DNA of 64,000 nucleotides from Candidatus Phycosocius spiralis. Lineage in GTDB: Bacteria; Pseudomonadota; Alphaproteobacteria; Caulobacterales; Aquidulcibacteraceae. This document shows positions 29,606 to 39,029 of the stretch, one piece after another (within the stretch, counting starts at the first letter, position 1; every line of letters starts with the position of its first letter). Location of the stretch: contig NZ_BPFZ01000008.1 of assembly GCF_030158815.1 (NCBI RefSeq), positions 1 to 64,000 of the forward strand, written 5' to 3'. The position numbers were made by a program, and so were the translations under genes. Below the pieces are notes generated by a model, which worked only from the letters and a program-made list of their open reading frames with translations, did not search any database and had not been told where the DNA came from.

Positions 29606-30960
29606 GCAGGCTTATCCTCCCCATGCTCATTGAGCCATTGTTCAAGCCAATGGATGTTATAATTACCATCGATAATGTCGCGCTCTTGCACCAAGCGCAA
29701 AAACAAGGGGATAGTGGTTTTAACCCCGCCTATCACCATTTCGGCTAAAGAGCGCCGCAGACGCATTAAGCACTCGTTCCGGTTGCGGCCATGGACAATA
29801 AGCTTGCCGATCAGACTGTCGTAATAAGGAGGGATTTTATAGCCCGTATAAATAGCCGAATCCAATCGAACTCCAAGGCCACCAGGCGCGTGGAAGTCGG
29901 TAATGGTGCCAGGTGAAGGTACAAAGCTAACAGGATCTTCGGCATTAACCCGGCATTCAATTGCGACGCCCTCAAAAATCACTTCGTCTTGGGTAAAGGA
30001 TAAGGGCATACCCGCGGCAATACGGATCTGTTCGCGTACCAAATCCACGCCCGTGATCATTTCGGTGACAGGATGCTCAACTTGCAGGCGCGTATTCATT
30101 TCAATGAAGTAGAATTGACCATCCTCATATAAAAACTCAATGGTACCAACGCCCAGATAACCCAGCGCCTTAATGGCCTTAACAACCACATCGCCTATTT
30201 GGCTGCGCTCTCTTGCATTGAGTGCTGGGGAGGGGGCCTCTTCCCAGACTTTCTGGTGACGGCGCTGGAGTGAGCAATCGCGTTCGCCTAAATGGACAAC
30301 ATTGCCATATTCATCTGCAATTACTTGAATTTCAATATGGCGAGGTTGGCCTAAGTATTTTTCAAGATAGACCGTATCATCGCCAAATGCGTTCTTGGCT
30401 TCGCTGCGCGCTGTGGATAAAGCAACGGACAACTCTTCCTTGCTATGGGCCACTTTCATGCCACGCCCGCCGCCGCCAGCCGAAGCTTTAACCAAGACGG
30501 GATAGCCAATTTCTTGAGCAATTGCTAAAGCCGTCACATCATCATTAATGCCGCCATCCGAGCCTGGAACCACAGGAATACCAGCAGCCTTCACTGCAGT
30601 TTTGGCAGCAATTTTATCGCCCATCATCCGTATATGTTCAGCGCGCGGCCCGATGAATACAAGCCCGTGCGCGTTGATTATTTCTGCAAACTTAGCATTT
30701 TCGGACAAGAATCCATAACCTGGGTGAATGGCTTGCGCGCCAGTGATTTCGCATGCAGCGATCAAAGCTGGGATATTAAGATAAGATTTCGCGGCAGCAG
30801 GAGGACCCAAGCAAACGCTTTCGTCGGCGAGGCGAACATGCATGGCATCTGCATCGGCTGTGGAATGGACGGCGACCGTGTTAATGCCCATCTCTTTGCA
30901 AGCGCGATGGATCCGCAGGGCAATTTCACCCCGATTGGCAATGAGAACTTTATCAAACAC
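29602..30960 (-). CDS. accC: Acetyl-CoA carboxylase, biotin carboxylase subunit
   Basis: AccC carboxylates biotin on AccB using ATP and bicarbonate, the first step of malonyl-CoA formation. The N-terminal [20 protein letters not shown], the Gly-rich ATP loop [13 protein letters not shown] and the catalytic [13 protein letters not shown] are all present. 452 aa is standard. It follows accB by 15 bases and runs into aat, so accB-accC-aat form an operon. Confidence 0.97.
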   Translation of the reverse strand: MFDKVLIANRGEIALRIHRACKEMGINTVAVHSTADADAMHVRLADESVCLGPPAAAKSYLNIPALIAACEITGAQAIHPGYGFLSENAKFAEIINAHGLVFIGPRAEHIRMMGDKIAAKTAVKAAGIPVVPGSDGGINDDVTALAIAQEIGYPVLVKASAGGGGRGMKVAHSKEELSVALSTARSEAKNAFGDDTVYLEKYLGQPRHIEIQVIADEYGNVVHLGERDCSLQRRHQKVWEEAPSPALNARERSQIGDVVVKAIKALGYLGVGTIEFLYEDGQFYFIEMNTRLQVEHPVTEMITGVDLVREQIRIAAGMPLSFTQDEVIFEGVAIECRVNAEDPVSFVPSPGTITDFHAPGGLGVRLDSAIYTGYKIPPYYDSLIGKLIVHGRNRNECLMRLRRSLAEMVIGGVKTTIPLFLRLVQERDIIDGNYNIHWLEQWLNEHGEDKPA

Positions 30961-30975
30961 CTGTGTGTTACCCCC

Positions 30976-31473
30976 TTATTCGATCACGCAGAGTGCTTCA
31001 CCATATTCAACGGGTTGGGCATCATGTACCAAGATAGCAGTAACAATGCCGGCACATGGGGCTAAAACAGGGTTCATGGTTTTCATCGCTTCGATAATGA
31101 ATAATTGTTGACCTTCCTTCACACTATCACCAACCGTGACAAAGGCAGACGCACCAGGCTCTGGCTGGGTATAGACGGTACCGACCATGGGCGAAGGGAC
31201 CGCACCTTGATGTTTGTTTAAACCGGTGCTTGACGCAGTGGCGGGTGCAGACAGGTGGGGCGAGGGTGGTATTTGGGTCACGCTGGGCTGCTTTGCCACC
31301 GGTACAGGGAGTTGGATTGGTTGAGGTGCAGGAACTATGGGCGTAACATTGGCTTGGCGGACAACGCGCACGCGTACCCCTTGGTTTTCGACTTCGATCT
31401 CGCTCAGATCCGTATCGCGTAGAATGCGCGCAAGGTCCTTGACCAATTTGGTGTCAAATCCTGATTGCGTCAT
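30976..31473 (-). CDS. accB: Acetyl-CoA carboxylase, biotin carboxyl carrier protein
   Basis: The C-terminal biotinyl domain carries the biotin Lys131 in EAMKTMNP (KTM in place of the common KMM/KLM). A Pro/Ala-rich hinge covers about residues 45-85. 165 aa. Start ATG 31473 with GGAGAC nearby upstream. It lies 52 bases downstream of aroQ, the usual aroQ-accB-accC order. Confidence 0.96.
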   Translation of the reverse strand: MTQSGFDTKLVKDLARILRDTDLSEIEVENQGVRVRVVRQANVTPIVPAPQPIQLPVPVAKQPSVTQIPPSPHLSAPATASSTGLNKHQGAVPSPMVGTVYTQPEPGASAFVTVGDSVKEGQQLFIIEAMKTMNPVLAPCAGIVTAILVHDAQPVEYGEALCVIE

Positions 31474-31525
31474 GCATGTCTCCTTGTGACCAGTGTGCGC
31501 GCTGTGATGAAAAAGGCGCTAGGCA

Positions 31526-31972
31526 TCATCTTTTGTGGGTAAGTTTGATATGAAGTGCTTCTATTCCAAGTAGATAAGAGTGCAGGCCGAATCCAGCAAT
31601 CGTTCCAGTGGCAGCCATTCCAACATAGCTTTGATGGCGAAAAGATTCCCTGCGTAGGGGATTAGAAAGATGAATTTCAACCACGGGAATTATGATCGAT
31701 TTCAGGCAATCATAGAGCGCAATGGAGCTATGGGTCAAACCGCCAGCATTTAACAAGATACCAGATGCTTGCACGCGGCCTTCTTGTAGCCAGTCGATCA
31801 AAACGCCTTCATGATTGGTTTGTCGGAAAACGAATGTACGAGATAATTGAGCTATTTTCTCAGCACAAGCGGCCTCAATATCGGTCAATGTGTCAGTTCC
31901 GTAGATTTCAGGTTCACGGCTACCTGATAGGTTCAGATTAGGCCCATTGAGCACGAAGATCGGTTTTTCCAT
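31526..31972 (-). CDS. aroQ: Type II 3-dehydroquinate dehydratase
   Basis: Third step of the shikimate pathway. Family markers: VLNGPNLNLSGSREPEIYG (catalytic Tyr in EIYG), QTNHEGVLIDWL, LLNAGGLTHSSIAL, VVEIHLSNP and GFGLHSYLLG. 148 aa is standard for the type II dodecameric enzyme. First gene of the aroQ-accB-accC-aat transcription unit; divergent from thiS, with 138 bp between. Confidence 0.96.
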   Translation of the reverse strand: MEKPIFVLNGPNLNLSGSREPEIYGTDTLTDIEAACAEKIAQLSRTFVFRQTNHEGVLIDWLQEGRVQASGILLNAGGLTHSSIALYDCLKSIIIPVVEIHLSNPLRRESFRHQSYVGMAATGTIAGFGLHSYLLGIEALHIKLTHKR

Positions 31973-32110
31973 GCCGCAGATGTAGCCCCGCTTCCATCAA
32001 AGGGGAAGGTGGCCCTGCTGAATTGGTTGCATGAGCACATTCATTTCCTGCATCGCGATCTTGATCATCAGGGCTAAGGCCGCCCATATCGGGGATGAAA
32101 CGAGGGTTTG

Positions 32111-32314
32111 ATGAAAATCTTTTTTAACGGCGAAGAAATGCATGTGGAGGACGGCGTGACACTAACCGACTTGGTTGCGGGCTTGATCGTTGACACGCGC
32201 GGGGTGGCCATAGAGCGCAATTTAGCCATCGTCATGAAGTCGAAGTGGGACCAAACCATTTTAGCCGACGGCGACCGGCTTGAATGTGTGCAATTTGTTG
32301 GCGGAGGATTTTGA
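32111..32314 (+). CDS. thiS: Sulfur carrier protein ThiS
   Basis: ThiS is a ubiquitin-fold protein whose C-terminal Gly-Gly is adenylated and thiocarboxylated to donate sulfur for the thiazole ring. The 67-aa sequence has the family pattern [19 protein letters not shown] and ends VQFVGGGF. The final Phe after the glycines is unusual. ATG 32111 is chosen because GAGGG lies at 32102-32106; the frame also opens one codon earlier at TTG. It lies 2 bases before thiG. Confidence 0.88.
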   Translation: MKIFFNGEEMHVEDGVTLTDLVAGLIVDTRGVAIERNLAIVMKSKWDQTILADGDRLECVQFVGGGF

Positions 32315-32316
32315 GC

Positions 32317-33114
32317 ATGGGCGAGCCTACAAGCACTTTAGCCCTAGATGATAGCTGGCAAGTTGCCGGAAGGCGTTTTTCATCACGATTGATCATCGGG
32401 ACTGGCAAATACAAGGATTATGCGCAAAATGCAGCGGCTGCAGAGGCTGCAGGGGCCGAAATAGTCACCGTTGCCCTTCGCCGTATCAATCTGTCCGATC
32501 CCACCCAACCGCGCCTAACTGACTTTATAGACCCCAAACGCTACACATTTTTGCCCAATACTGCCGGGTGCTTCACCGCAGAAGACGCGCTTCGTACATT
32601 GCGCTTGGCACGAGAAGCAGGTGGTTGGAGCTTAGTCAAGCTTGAAGTCCTTTCGGATCAAAAGACCCTATATCCTGATATGATCGAAACCTTGGCCGCT
32701 ACTCAGGTCTTGGTGAAAGAGGGTTTTGATGTTATGGTTTATTGTTCGGACGATCCTGTTTTCGCGCGGCGTTTAGAAGATGCAGGGGCTTGCGCGATTA
32801 TGCCTTTGGGTGCGCCCATTGGCTCAGGTCTTGGCATACAAAACCCCGTCAATATCAGACTGATCGTGGAAGCCGCCCGTGTGCCTGTTTTGGTGGATGC
32901 AGGGGTTGGCACAGCCTCAGACGCCGCTGTGGCGATGGAGTTGGGTTGTGATGGTGTTTTGATGAACACAGCCATCGCCGAAGCCAAAAACCCTGTGCGC
33001 ATGGCGCGCGCGATGAAATATGCCGTTCAAGCCGGGCGCGACGCCTACCTGGCTGGGCGCATGGGTAAAAAGCGCTATGCCGACCCTTCAAGCCCCTTGG
33101 CCGGGCTGATTTAA
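32317..33114 (+). CDS. thiG: Thiazole synthase ThiG
   Basis: ThiG builds the thiamine thiazole phosphate from deoxyxylulose phosphate, dehydroglycine and ThiS thiocarboxylate. The (beta/alpha)8 signature is clear: [12 protein letters not shown], the Schiff-base Lys in [19 protein letters not shown] and [18 protein letters not shown]. 265 aa from ATG 32317; the frame opens earlier at 32284 but that part overlaps thiS. Likely one transcript with thiS. No riboswitch was seen upstream of thiS. Confidence 0.95.
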   Translation: MGEPTSTLALDDSWQVAGRRFSSRLIIGTGKYKDYAQNAAAAEAAGAEIVTVALRRINLSDPTQPRLTDFIDPKRYTFLPNTAGCFTAEDALRTLRLAREAGGWSLVKLEVLSDQKTLYPDMIETLAATQVLVKEGFDVMVYCSDDPVFARRLEDAGACAIMPLGAPIGSGLGIQNPVNIRLIVEAARVPVLVDAGVGTASDAAVAMELGCDGVLMNTAIAEAKNPVRMARAMKYAVQAGRDAYLAGRMGKKRYADPSSPLAGLI

Positions 33115-33167
33115 TCGCTCTGTATCAACGTCTTGACGCTTGTGCGTAACCCCCTTACGCCCACAAT

Positions 33168-33277
33168 ATCACCGGGGAGCCCTGCAAGCAGGGGCTGAGA
33201 GGCTGCATATGACCCAAGGGTTGTTGCGCAGCGACCCGCATAACCTGCTCCGGATCATGCCGGCGAAGGGAGGGGAT
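33168..33277 (+). promoter_or_regulatory. TPP (THI-box) riboswitch
   Basis: The conserved THI-box segments are in order: GGGGAGCC at 33174-33181, CTGAGA at 33195-33200, GACCC followed by ACCTG at 33243-33247, then CGGATCATGCCGGCGAAGGG at 33251-33270. Closing stem P1 can form between 33168-33173 and 33272-33277. The purine-rich ribosome-binding site (about 33266-33275) lies within the 3' strand, five bases before ATG 33280. TPP binding would therefore be expected to hide the ribosome-binding site and lower translation of the receptor gene; this mode is inferred. Confidence 0.95.
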
Positions 33278-33279
33278 TT

Positions 33280-35388
33280 ATGTTGATTGCATTAACATGG
33301 TTGAGTGCTGCTTATGCTAATTCGATTTCAGCTGTGCCCGTAGGTGGTCTTCCAAATCCTGCTGAAATCATTGTGGTGCGAGGGCGTAAAGAGCGGGAAT
33401 TTTCAGCACCCGCGTCTGTGGTAACGTTAAACCCAGCTTCGCGAGCGACGTTGGATGAAGTTGCCGATGCAGTTCCAGGCGTGTGGATGGTCAATGATCA
33501 AGATCCCGGCACCAATATTCTCTCGATACGCGGTGCGACCACCGATCGGCTGCAACAGGCCTCAGTCGCCGTGGTGTTAGATGGTGTGGCTTTAGCTGAT
33601 ACAGAGCTTTTTACGCCAAGGCTTTATGATTTAAGCGGCATCGAAGTTCTCAAAGGGCCGCAAGGGGCGCTCTTTGGTAAAAATGCGGCTGGTGGTGTGA
33701 TTGGTGTTAGCACGCAGATGAGCGGCCCTTCTTATGTCACCACGCGTGTGGGTAACGGCGGTTTAAAAGAGCTTGAGCTGGCAAAGGAGATCAATTTGGC
33801 GTCTGGTTGGGCCTTGCGTGGTTCGGGCCTGTGGTCTTCAGCAGATGGCTGGATCAAGAATAGCACACTGGACAAAATCGTCGATCAAGTCGAAACCAAG
33901 AGCGCGCGGCTGCGTCTGACTGGGTCGGCATATGGATGGGATTTTGACTTTAAATTTCAATGGCTTGAAGAAGAAGGTGGGGCCGCATGGGCCAGTTCCA
34001 ATAATGTGACGGGTAAAGCTGGCGGGCGACTATCGGGTGCAATTCTGATCAATCCGATCGGCGATTACCCAGGCTCATCCAAGCGGCGTTGGGGGCATGG
34101 TTTTATCAAGGCCAGCCGCCCGCTTTGGGGTGGAACGCTGTCGGGATTGGTGGCGCGGGACTCCTATGCCAAGCGCTTTGATGAGGAGCTGGATTATCGT
34201 CCTGGTGCATTAACTTTTTTTGGATTTCCAGCCTTCCCGAACGGCATTCAGCCCATCCGCCAGCCCATCGATATTCGTGCCACCACCTCCCAAATCCGCT
34301 GGGTTTCGCAAGATGATACCCGCCTCACGCATCAATGGGGTGCTTTTGTCCAAGAGACAGGCAAGAATCGCACCGATGACTTTGGCCCCTTATTGTTTGG
34401 CGTACCAGCCCCGCGTTATTTGACCCATGCCTTGCAAACCTCGGTTTTTGGCGGCGTCGGTTATGCGGCAACCCCTAACATCAAGCTGGAAGTGCAGGGT
34501 CGCTTTGACCAAGATGAGCGTACCCAGATCATTCTCGCTTCTGTTGGCGGCCCACAAATCGAGCGGCGTCAGGAGACGTTTGAGCACTTCCAACCCCGCC
34601 TAACCGCGCAATGGCTCAAAGGCGATAGCAATGCCTTTGTGACCTACGGCGAAGCCTTTCGCCCGGGCGGCTTCAATCCAAGCCCTGCCGCTAATTCCAT
34701 CTGGCAAGCGACCTATCGGCCCGAAATCACGACTTCTCTGGAAGCGGGTTTAAAACGGAGATTTGGGCCTTGGGCCAGTCGTCTTGAGCTGGCTGCTTTT
34801 TCTAACGAAGTTGAGCATTATCAAAATTATACGTTCATCGACAACCAATCGGTGACGCTTAATGTCGATACAGTAACCGTGCGTGGCTTTGAGGCTAGTT
34901 TAAATGTCCAACCGATGCGGGGGCTTGATCTGGGCACGTCTTACGCTTTGGCCGAAACTAAGATTAAGCGCTTTATCGCGACCGACCCTTTGCTTGGCTC
35001 ACCCGCAATCCGTGATTATAGCGGCAAGGCCATTCCCAATACGCCCCGCGATACGGGCAAGATCTGGGGGCACTATGGCCATCAATTGGGAGAGAGCTTT
35101 GTGTCCGCGCGGCTAGACTTAAACTATGCCGGCAAAACCTTTTATGAGATCGACAATGTGCTTTATTCGCCAGCGCGCTGGTGGTCTGATTTCACAGCGA
35201 CGGCACAATGGGCTAGCTGGACGCTTTGGGTAAATGTGCAAAACCTCACCGATGAACGTTGGGCGATTTCGGCTTTTGGTCAGGGTATGACTGGCCTATT
35301 AGCGGGGCTTGGACCTGATGGCCCGTTTGATACGTTTACAATCAATCGTGGCCGCAAACTGAACATTAGCTTGCGCAAGGAGTATTAA
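33280..35388 (+). CDS. TonB-dependent receptor, probably for thiamine or a thiamine precursor
   Basis: A 702-aa outer-membrane active transporter. A short signal peptide ends near AYA (residue 13). A TonB-box-like EIIVVRGRK is at about 29-37, the plug domain contains EVLKGPQGALFGKNAAGGVI, and a 22-strand barrel ends in ISLRKEY. Substrate is inferred from context: the gene is directly under a TPP riboswitch and is followed 3 bases later by tenA. Thiamine-regulated TonB receptors are known in proteobacteria. Confidence 0.9.
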   Translation: MLIALTWLSAAYANSISAVPVGGLPNPAEIIVVRGRKEREFSAPASVVTLNPASRATLDEVADAVPGVWMVNDQDPGTNILSIRGATTDRLQQASVAVVLDGVALADTELFTPRLYDLSGIEVLKGPQGALFGKNAAGGVIGVSTQMSGPSYVTTRVGNGGLKELELAKEINLASGWALRGSGLWSSADGWIKNSTLDKIVDQVETKSARLRLTGSAYGWDFDFKFQWLEEEGGAAWASSNNVTGKAGGRLSGAILINPIGDYPGSSKRRWGHGFIKASRPLWGGTLSGLVARDSYAKRFDEELDYRPGALTFFGFPAFPNGIQPIRQPIDIRATTSQIRWVSQDDTRLTHQWGAFVQETGKNRTDDFGPLLFGVPAPRYLTHALQTSVFGGVGYAATPNIKLEVQGRFDQDERTQIILASVGGPQIERRQETFEHFQPRLTAQWLKGDSNAFVTYGEAFRPGGFNPSPAANSIWQATYRPEITTSLEAGLKRRFGPWASRLELAAFSNEVEHYQNYTFIDNQSVTLNVDTVTVRGFEASLNVQPMRGLDLGTSYALAETKIKRFIATDPLLGSPAIRDYSGKAIPNTPRDTGKIWGHYGHQLGESFVSARLDLNYAGKTFYEIDNVLYSPARWWSDFTATAQWASWTLWVNVQNLTDERWAISAFGQGMTGLLAGLGPDGPFDTFTINRGRKLNISLRKEY

Positions 35389-35391
35389 GCC

Positions 35392-36054
35392 ATGGCCTTC
35401 ACCAACCAGCTTTGGCGAGATGCAGCCCAGCTACGGCGTGCGATCCATGCCCATCCTTTCAATAAAGAGCTTGCGGCAGGTACGCTTAGCCGCGATGCTT
35501 TTGCCCATTATATGATCCAAGATAGTCTCTATTTGCAGGGCTATGCGCGTGTTCTGGCATTGGGGGCAGCCAAGGCACCAGCGGCCGATGAGATTTTGGA
35601 GTTTTCAAAAGCGGCGGAAGTCGCCATTTTGGTGGAGCGCGCCCTCCATGCTGGCTATCTTACCCAATTTGGCATTGATGCTCGGGAGGCAGAGGCGGCC
35701 AACCCGACGCCAGCGTGTGAAGCCTATGTTAATTTCATGCTCGCCACAGCGATAACAGACAGTTTTTCGGTTTTGGCGGCTGCCATCCTGCCCTGCTTTT
35801 GGCTCTATTTAGATGTCGGGCGGGCGATAGGGGCCAAAAGCAAGCCTGGTAATTTCTATCAAGCCTGGATAAACACTTACGCGGACGAAAGCTTTGCTGC
35901 GGCCACACAGCGGATGAAAGACATCGTTGACTTAGCGGCCAAACGGGCAGGCCCCAAAGAGCAAGCAAGCATGAAAGCCGCATTTTTGCGTTGCGCCCAG
36001 TATGAATGGATGTTTTGGGACAGCGCGTATCATAGAAGGGGTTGGCCGATTTAG
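35392..36054 (+). CDS. tenA: TenA-family thiaminase II / aminopyrimidine aminohydrolase
   Basis: TenA hydrolyses degraded thiamine or its aminopyrimidine so that the pyrimidine can be re-used. 220 aa. The active-site residues known from Bacillus TenA are matched at the same positions: Asp44 in MIQDSLYLQGY and Cys135 in LPCFWLY. The C-terminal EWMFWDSAY supplies the expected Glu. It lies 3 bases after the receptor gene and is presumably also controlled by the TPP riboswitch. Role: salvage of imported thiamine breakdown products. Confidence 0.93.
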   Translation: MAFTNQLWRDAAQLRRAIHAHPFNKELAAGTLSRDAFAHYMIQDSLYLQGYARVLALGAAKAPAADEILEFSKAAEVAILVERALHAGYLTQFGIDAREAEAANPTPACEAYVNFMLATAITDSFSVLAAAILPCFWLYLDVGRAIGAKSKPGNFYQAWINTYADESFAAATQRMKDIVDLAAKRAGPKEQASMKAAFLRCAQYEWMFWDSAYHRRGWPI

Positions 36055-36265
36055 GCTTCAAACCTAACCCACATACGAATTGACTTTACCGTAATGTGTC
36101 ACTTCAAATCCTTGGAACCAAGCCTATTTTATGTGACATTTTAGGTGAAACTATTCAGAACCATACCGGTTAACCAATTGATTGTGAGAATCGCCGCAAA
36201 AGTGAGCGTTCTGACTTGATGTAGGCGCACGACTGAGCATAAGAGCTCAAAGAGGTATTCAAGCG

Positions 36266-38059
36266 ATGGGTTTATTTAGCAGTATTCAACGTGAATTGAC
36301 TTATATATCCACTTTGCGGCGAACCAATGAATGGATCAAGGATTTATCACCCGAAAGTACCACTTTGCTACCTGACCATTGGGAATCAATCTGCGATCAA
36401 AACAATCCCAGACCTGCAATTATTTTTGAGGGAAAAACTTGGACTTATGGCCAATTAGATGGTCGCGCTAATCTTTACGCCCATTGGGCTATCTCCATAG
36501 GCCTCAAGACAGGTGATGTTGTGGCTTTGTTCATGCAAAATCGGCCAGATTATTTGGCGGCATGGTATGGGTTGGCTAAGGTGGGTGTGATTGTCGCACT
36601 CATTAATCACAATTTACAAGGCCCTTCCTTGTTACATTGTATCACCATCGCTAAATCAAAAGCGGCGATTATTGGTTTTGAATTAGCCGATCTTTGGGCC
36701 AGTGTAGACGGACAATTGCCGGATGTATCTATTTGGTCGTCTGGCGGCGTCTTGCCTCATTCCAATGATTTGGATCGGGCCTTGAATGCGCAAAGTAACA
36801 AGCGCCCCTCTCGGGCCTATCGTGAAATGCTGTTGGCAAAAGATCCATGTCTTTATGTTTATACCTCAGGTACGACTGGCAATCCCAAGGCGGCGTGCCT
36901 ATCGCATGCACGAACACAAGCCCTGTCGCGCTCGTTCATTGCAGCTACGAAATCAGGCCCGAATGATCGAGTTTATTGTCCGTTGCCAATCTATCACGCA
37001 ACTGGGGGCATTTGTGCAGTAGGTTTAGCCTTCAATACAGGTGCGACTTTACTCTTGCGACGCAGGTTTTCAGCGACCCAGTTTTGGGATGATATCGTGG
37101 ATCAAGAGTGTACCATTTTTGCTTATATTGGTGAAATGTTTCGCTATTTGGTCAGCGCACCAATTCATCCAAAGGAGCGCTCTCATAAACTCAAATCCTG
37201 CTTCGGTAATGGGTTACGCCAAGACGTGTGGGCTCGCGCCCAGGAACGTTTCAAAATTCCATTAATTGTTGAGTTTTATGGCTCAACAGAAGGCAATGTT
37301 GGGATGGCCAATATAGATGGCAAATTAGGTGCTGTTGGCCGCATACCTTCCTATCTAAAAAAGAAATTCAATGTTGAGCTTGTGCGTTTTGATTTTGAAC
37401 ATGAAAAGCCTTTACGAAACGAGGATGGATTTTGCGAACGCTGTGGTGTGGATGAAGTTGGTGAAGCTATTGGAAGAATTGATGATGATAATATTCGTGC
37501 CCGCTTTGATGGCTATGCCAATGATCGGGCAGGGTCGGATAAAAAACTGCTGCGCGATGTGTTTGAATATGGCGATTTGTGGTTTCGGACCGGTGACCTC
37601 TTGCGCCAAGACAAATTGGGATATTTCTATTTTGTGGACCGGATAGGTGACACATATCGTTGGAAATCTGAAAATGTCTCAACCAATGAAGTTGGTGAGG
37701 TGCTTTGTATGTTTCCTGGCATCGACCAAGCAAACGTCTATGGGGTGGATGTGCCCCACACCGATGGCCGGGCAGGCATGGCTGTGATTCTTGCCTCAGA
37801 ATTGTTAGATTTAGAAGCACTATCCACTTATGTGCGATCGGAATTACCTGGTTTTGCTGTACCGGTTTTTTTACGGTTCCAACCAGAAATGGATATTACA
37901 GGTACGTTCAAGTACCGAAAACTCGAGCTTGTGAATGAGGGCTTTAATCCGTCTCAAATCCACGATCCAATCGTATGGATGAACCCGGACACCCAGCTTT
38001 ATGAGCCTCTGACAGCTCAAGTATACGACGCCATACAATCGGGGCACATACGCTTTTAG
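36266..38059 (+). CDS. Long-chain acyl-CoA synthetase (FATP-like)
   Basis: An AMP-forming acyl-CoA synthetase of 597 aa. The P-loop-like YTSGTTGNPKAA lies near residue 197, FYGSTEGN is the adenine-binding block, and FRTGDLLRQDKLGYFYFVDR with TYRWKSENVST is the hinge region. The WKSENVST text places it with the fatty-acid transport protein / very-long-chain group rather than classic FadD. It probably activates imported fatty acids at the inner membrane. AAAGAGG lies upstream of ATG 36266. Expressed alone. Confidence 0.88.
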   Translation: MGLFSSIQRELTYISTLRRTNEWIKDLSPESTTLLPDHWESICDQNNPRPAIIFEGKTWTYGQLDGRANLYAHWAISIGLKTGDVVALFMQNRPDYLAAWYGLAKVGVIVALINHNLQGPSLLHCITIAKSKAAIIGFELADLWASVDGQLPDVSIWSSGGVLPHSNDLDRALNAQSNKRPSRAYREMLLAKDPCLYVYTSGTTGNPKAACLSHARTQALSRSFIAATKSGPNDRVYCPLPIYHATGGICAVGLAFNTGATLLLRRRFSATQFWDDIVDQECTIFAYIGEMFRYLVSAPIHPKERSHKLKSCFGNGLRQDVWARAQERFKIPLIVEFYGSTEGNVGMANIDGKLGAVGRIPSYLKKKFNVELVRFDFEHEKPLRNEDGFCERCGVDEVGEAIGRIDDDNIRARFDGYANDRAGSDKKLLRDVFEYGDLWFRTGDLLRQDKLGYFYFVDRIGDTYRWKSENVSTNEVGEVLCMFPGIDQANVYGVDVPHTDGRAGMAVILASELLDLEALSTYVRSELPGFAVPVFLRFQPEMDITGTFKYRKLELVNEGFNPSQIHDPIVWMNPDTQLYEPLTAQVYDAIQSGHIRF

Positions 38060-38523
38060 GACCTATCATGATGAAGAGGCAGGATGTTTATTCTAACGAC
38101 CCTAATGCGTACGTGAGCATGTCCATCGCTGTGAACTTCGAGAAGTTGATACCACCCAACCCAAAACAGCTCTAATCACATTGGCCTTTCAAGGATAAAA
38201 ATAGGTCCATCATCTCTTGGCCTACAAGCCAACTTGCCTTGACGCTATACTTGCAATCAAAAGGCGTGAGTTTGTTTCAGCTTGTGAAAAAGGGGGGGAT
38301 ACTTGAGCGCACTCCTTTTTGACCCCAAGCACAGATTAAGGCATGTGCTTGCTTCACCTGAATGACAGCCCAATGCTCTAGTAAGCCTAAGTCATTGTGC
38401 TCGTGAATGAATCTGGTTACTCTTGGTCAAGGATGAAGCTAAGTCAGTTCCAAACATCCTGACACAAAATGATGAGTTATAAGGTAAAAGGAAATATTGA
38501 CTTTTTGTGTTTAGGTTCTGCTA
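38060..38523. other. Gap of 464 bp; no confident gene
   Basis: A 35-codon frame (38068-38175) begins 9 bases after the synthetase stop, but it has no recognisable similarity and only a weak ribosome-binding site. The remainder shows no RNA gene. A TTGACT at about 38497 could be a -35 element for the next gene, but no matching -10 was evident. Confidence 0.45.
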
Positions 38524-39024
38524 ATGTCCGACCAGCAAGTTTGCCTCTCAAATCATGCCGATCTAAAAGACTTAGATCCAAGTGTATTAGCTGCGGCCAA
38601 CATTAACCCTAAAACGGGACTTGCTACAGACTATCTCAATGTTTTCAATGAAGCAGTTATGTTGTTTGGGCTTTTGGCAGAAATGCCAGATATGCTTGAA
38701 GAATTGAAGAATTGGGAACCTCTATCCTACGAGGAACATTTTGCGCGGTCGGGATTTATGGCCAAGGATCTTGCCATAGTGTCCTATTTGCGGTGTGATC
38801 CTACCATCAAAGCTGGGTTCGATGCCTTAAGCACAGATTTGGGCCATATGGTGCAAGAGGCGATTGCACAGGCCGAAATCGCAATCACTCAGGGTGAGGA
38901 TATAGTCGATTTTATTGCGATAACCAGTGGTAGTTTACGATCGCAAATCATGTTGCTTGATCGAATGGTTCACGGCGGAGATCCAGGTGGGGCGCAAGAC
39001 GATATAGACGCATTGTTTAGCTGA
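38524..39024 (+). CDS. Conserved alphaproteobacterial protein of unknown function
   Basis: 166 aa, soluble, acidic and mostly helical. Recognisable text includes NPKTGLATDYLNVFNEAVMLFGLLAEMPDMLEEL and YEEHFARSGF. I have the impression that similar proteins occur in Caulobacter-like and rhizobial genomes, but I cannot name a family. It is convergent with the PleC-like kinase gene, with 5 bases between the stops. No membrane segment or catalytic motif is visible. Confidence 0.75.
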   Translation: MSDQQVCLSNHADLKDLDPSVLAAANINPKTGLATDYLNVFNEAVMLFGLLAEMPDMLEELKNWEPLSYEEHFARSGFMAKDLAIVSYLRCDPTIKAGFDALSTDLGHMVQEAIAQAEIAITQGEDIVDFIAITSGSLRSQIMLLDRMVHGGDPGGAQDDIDALFS

Positions 39025-39029
39025 AAGGA

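Noticed and set aside
38068-38175. 35-codon frame directly after the acyl-CoA synthetase gene
   Set aside because: Weak ribosome-binding site, no recognisable text, and a frame of this size is expected by chance.
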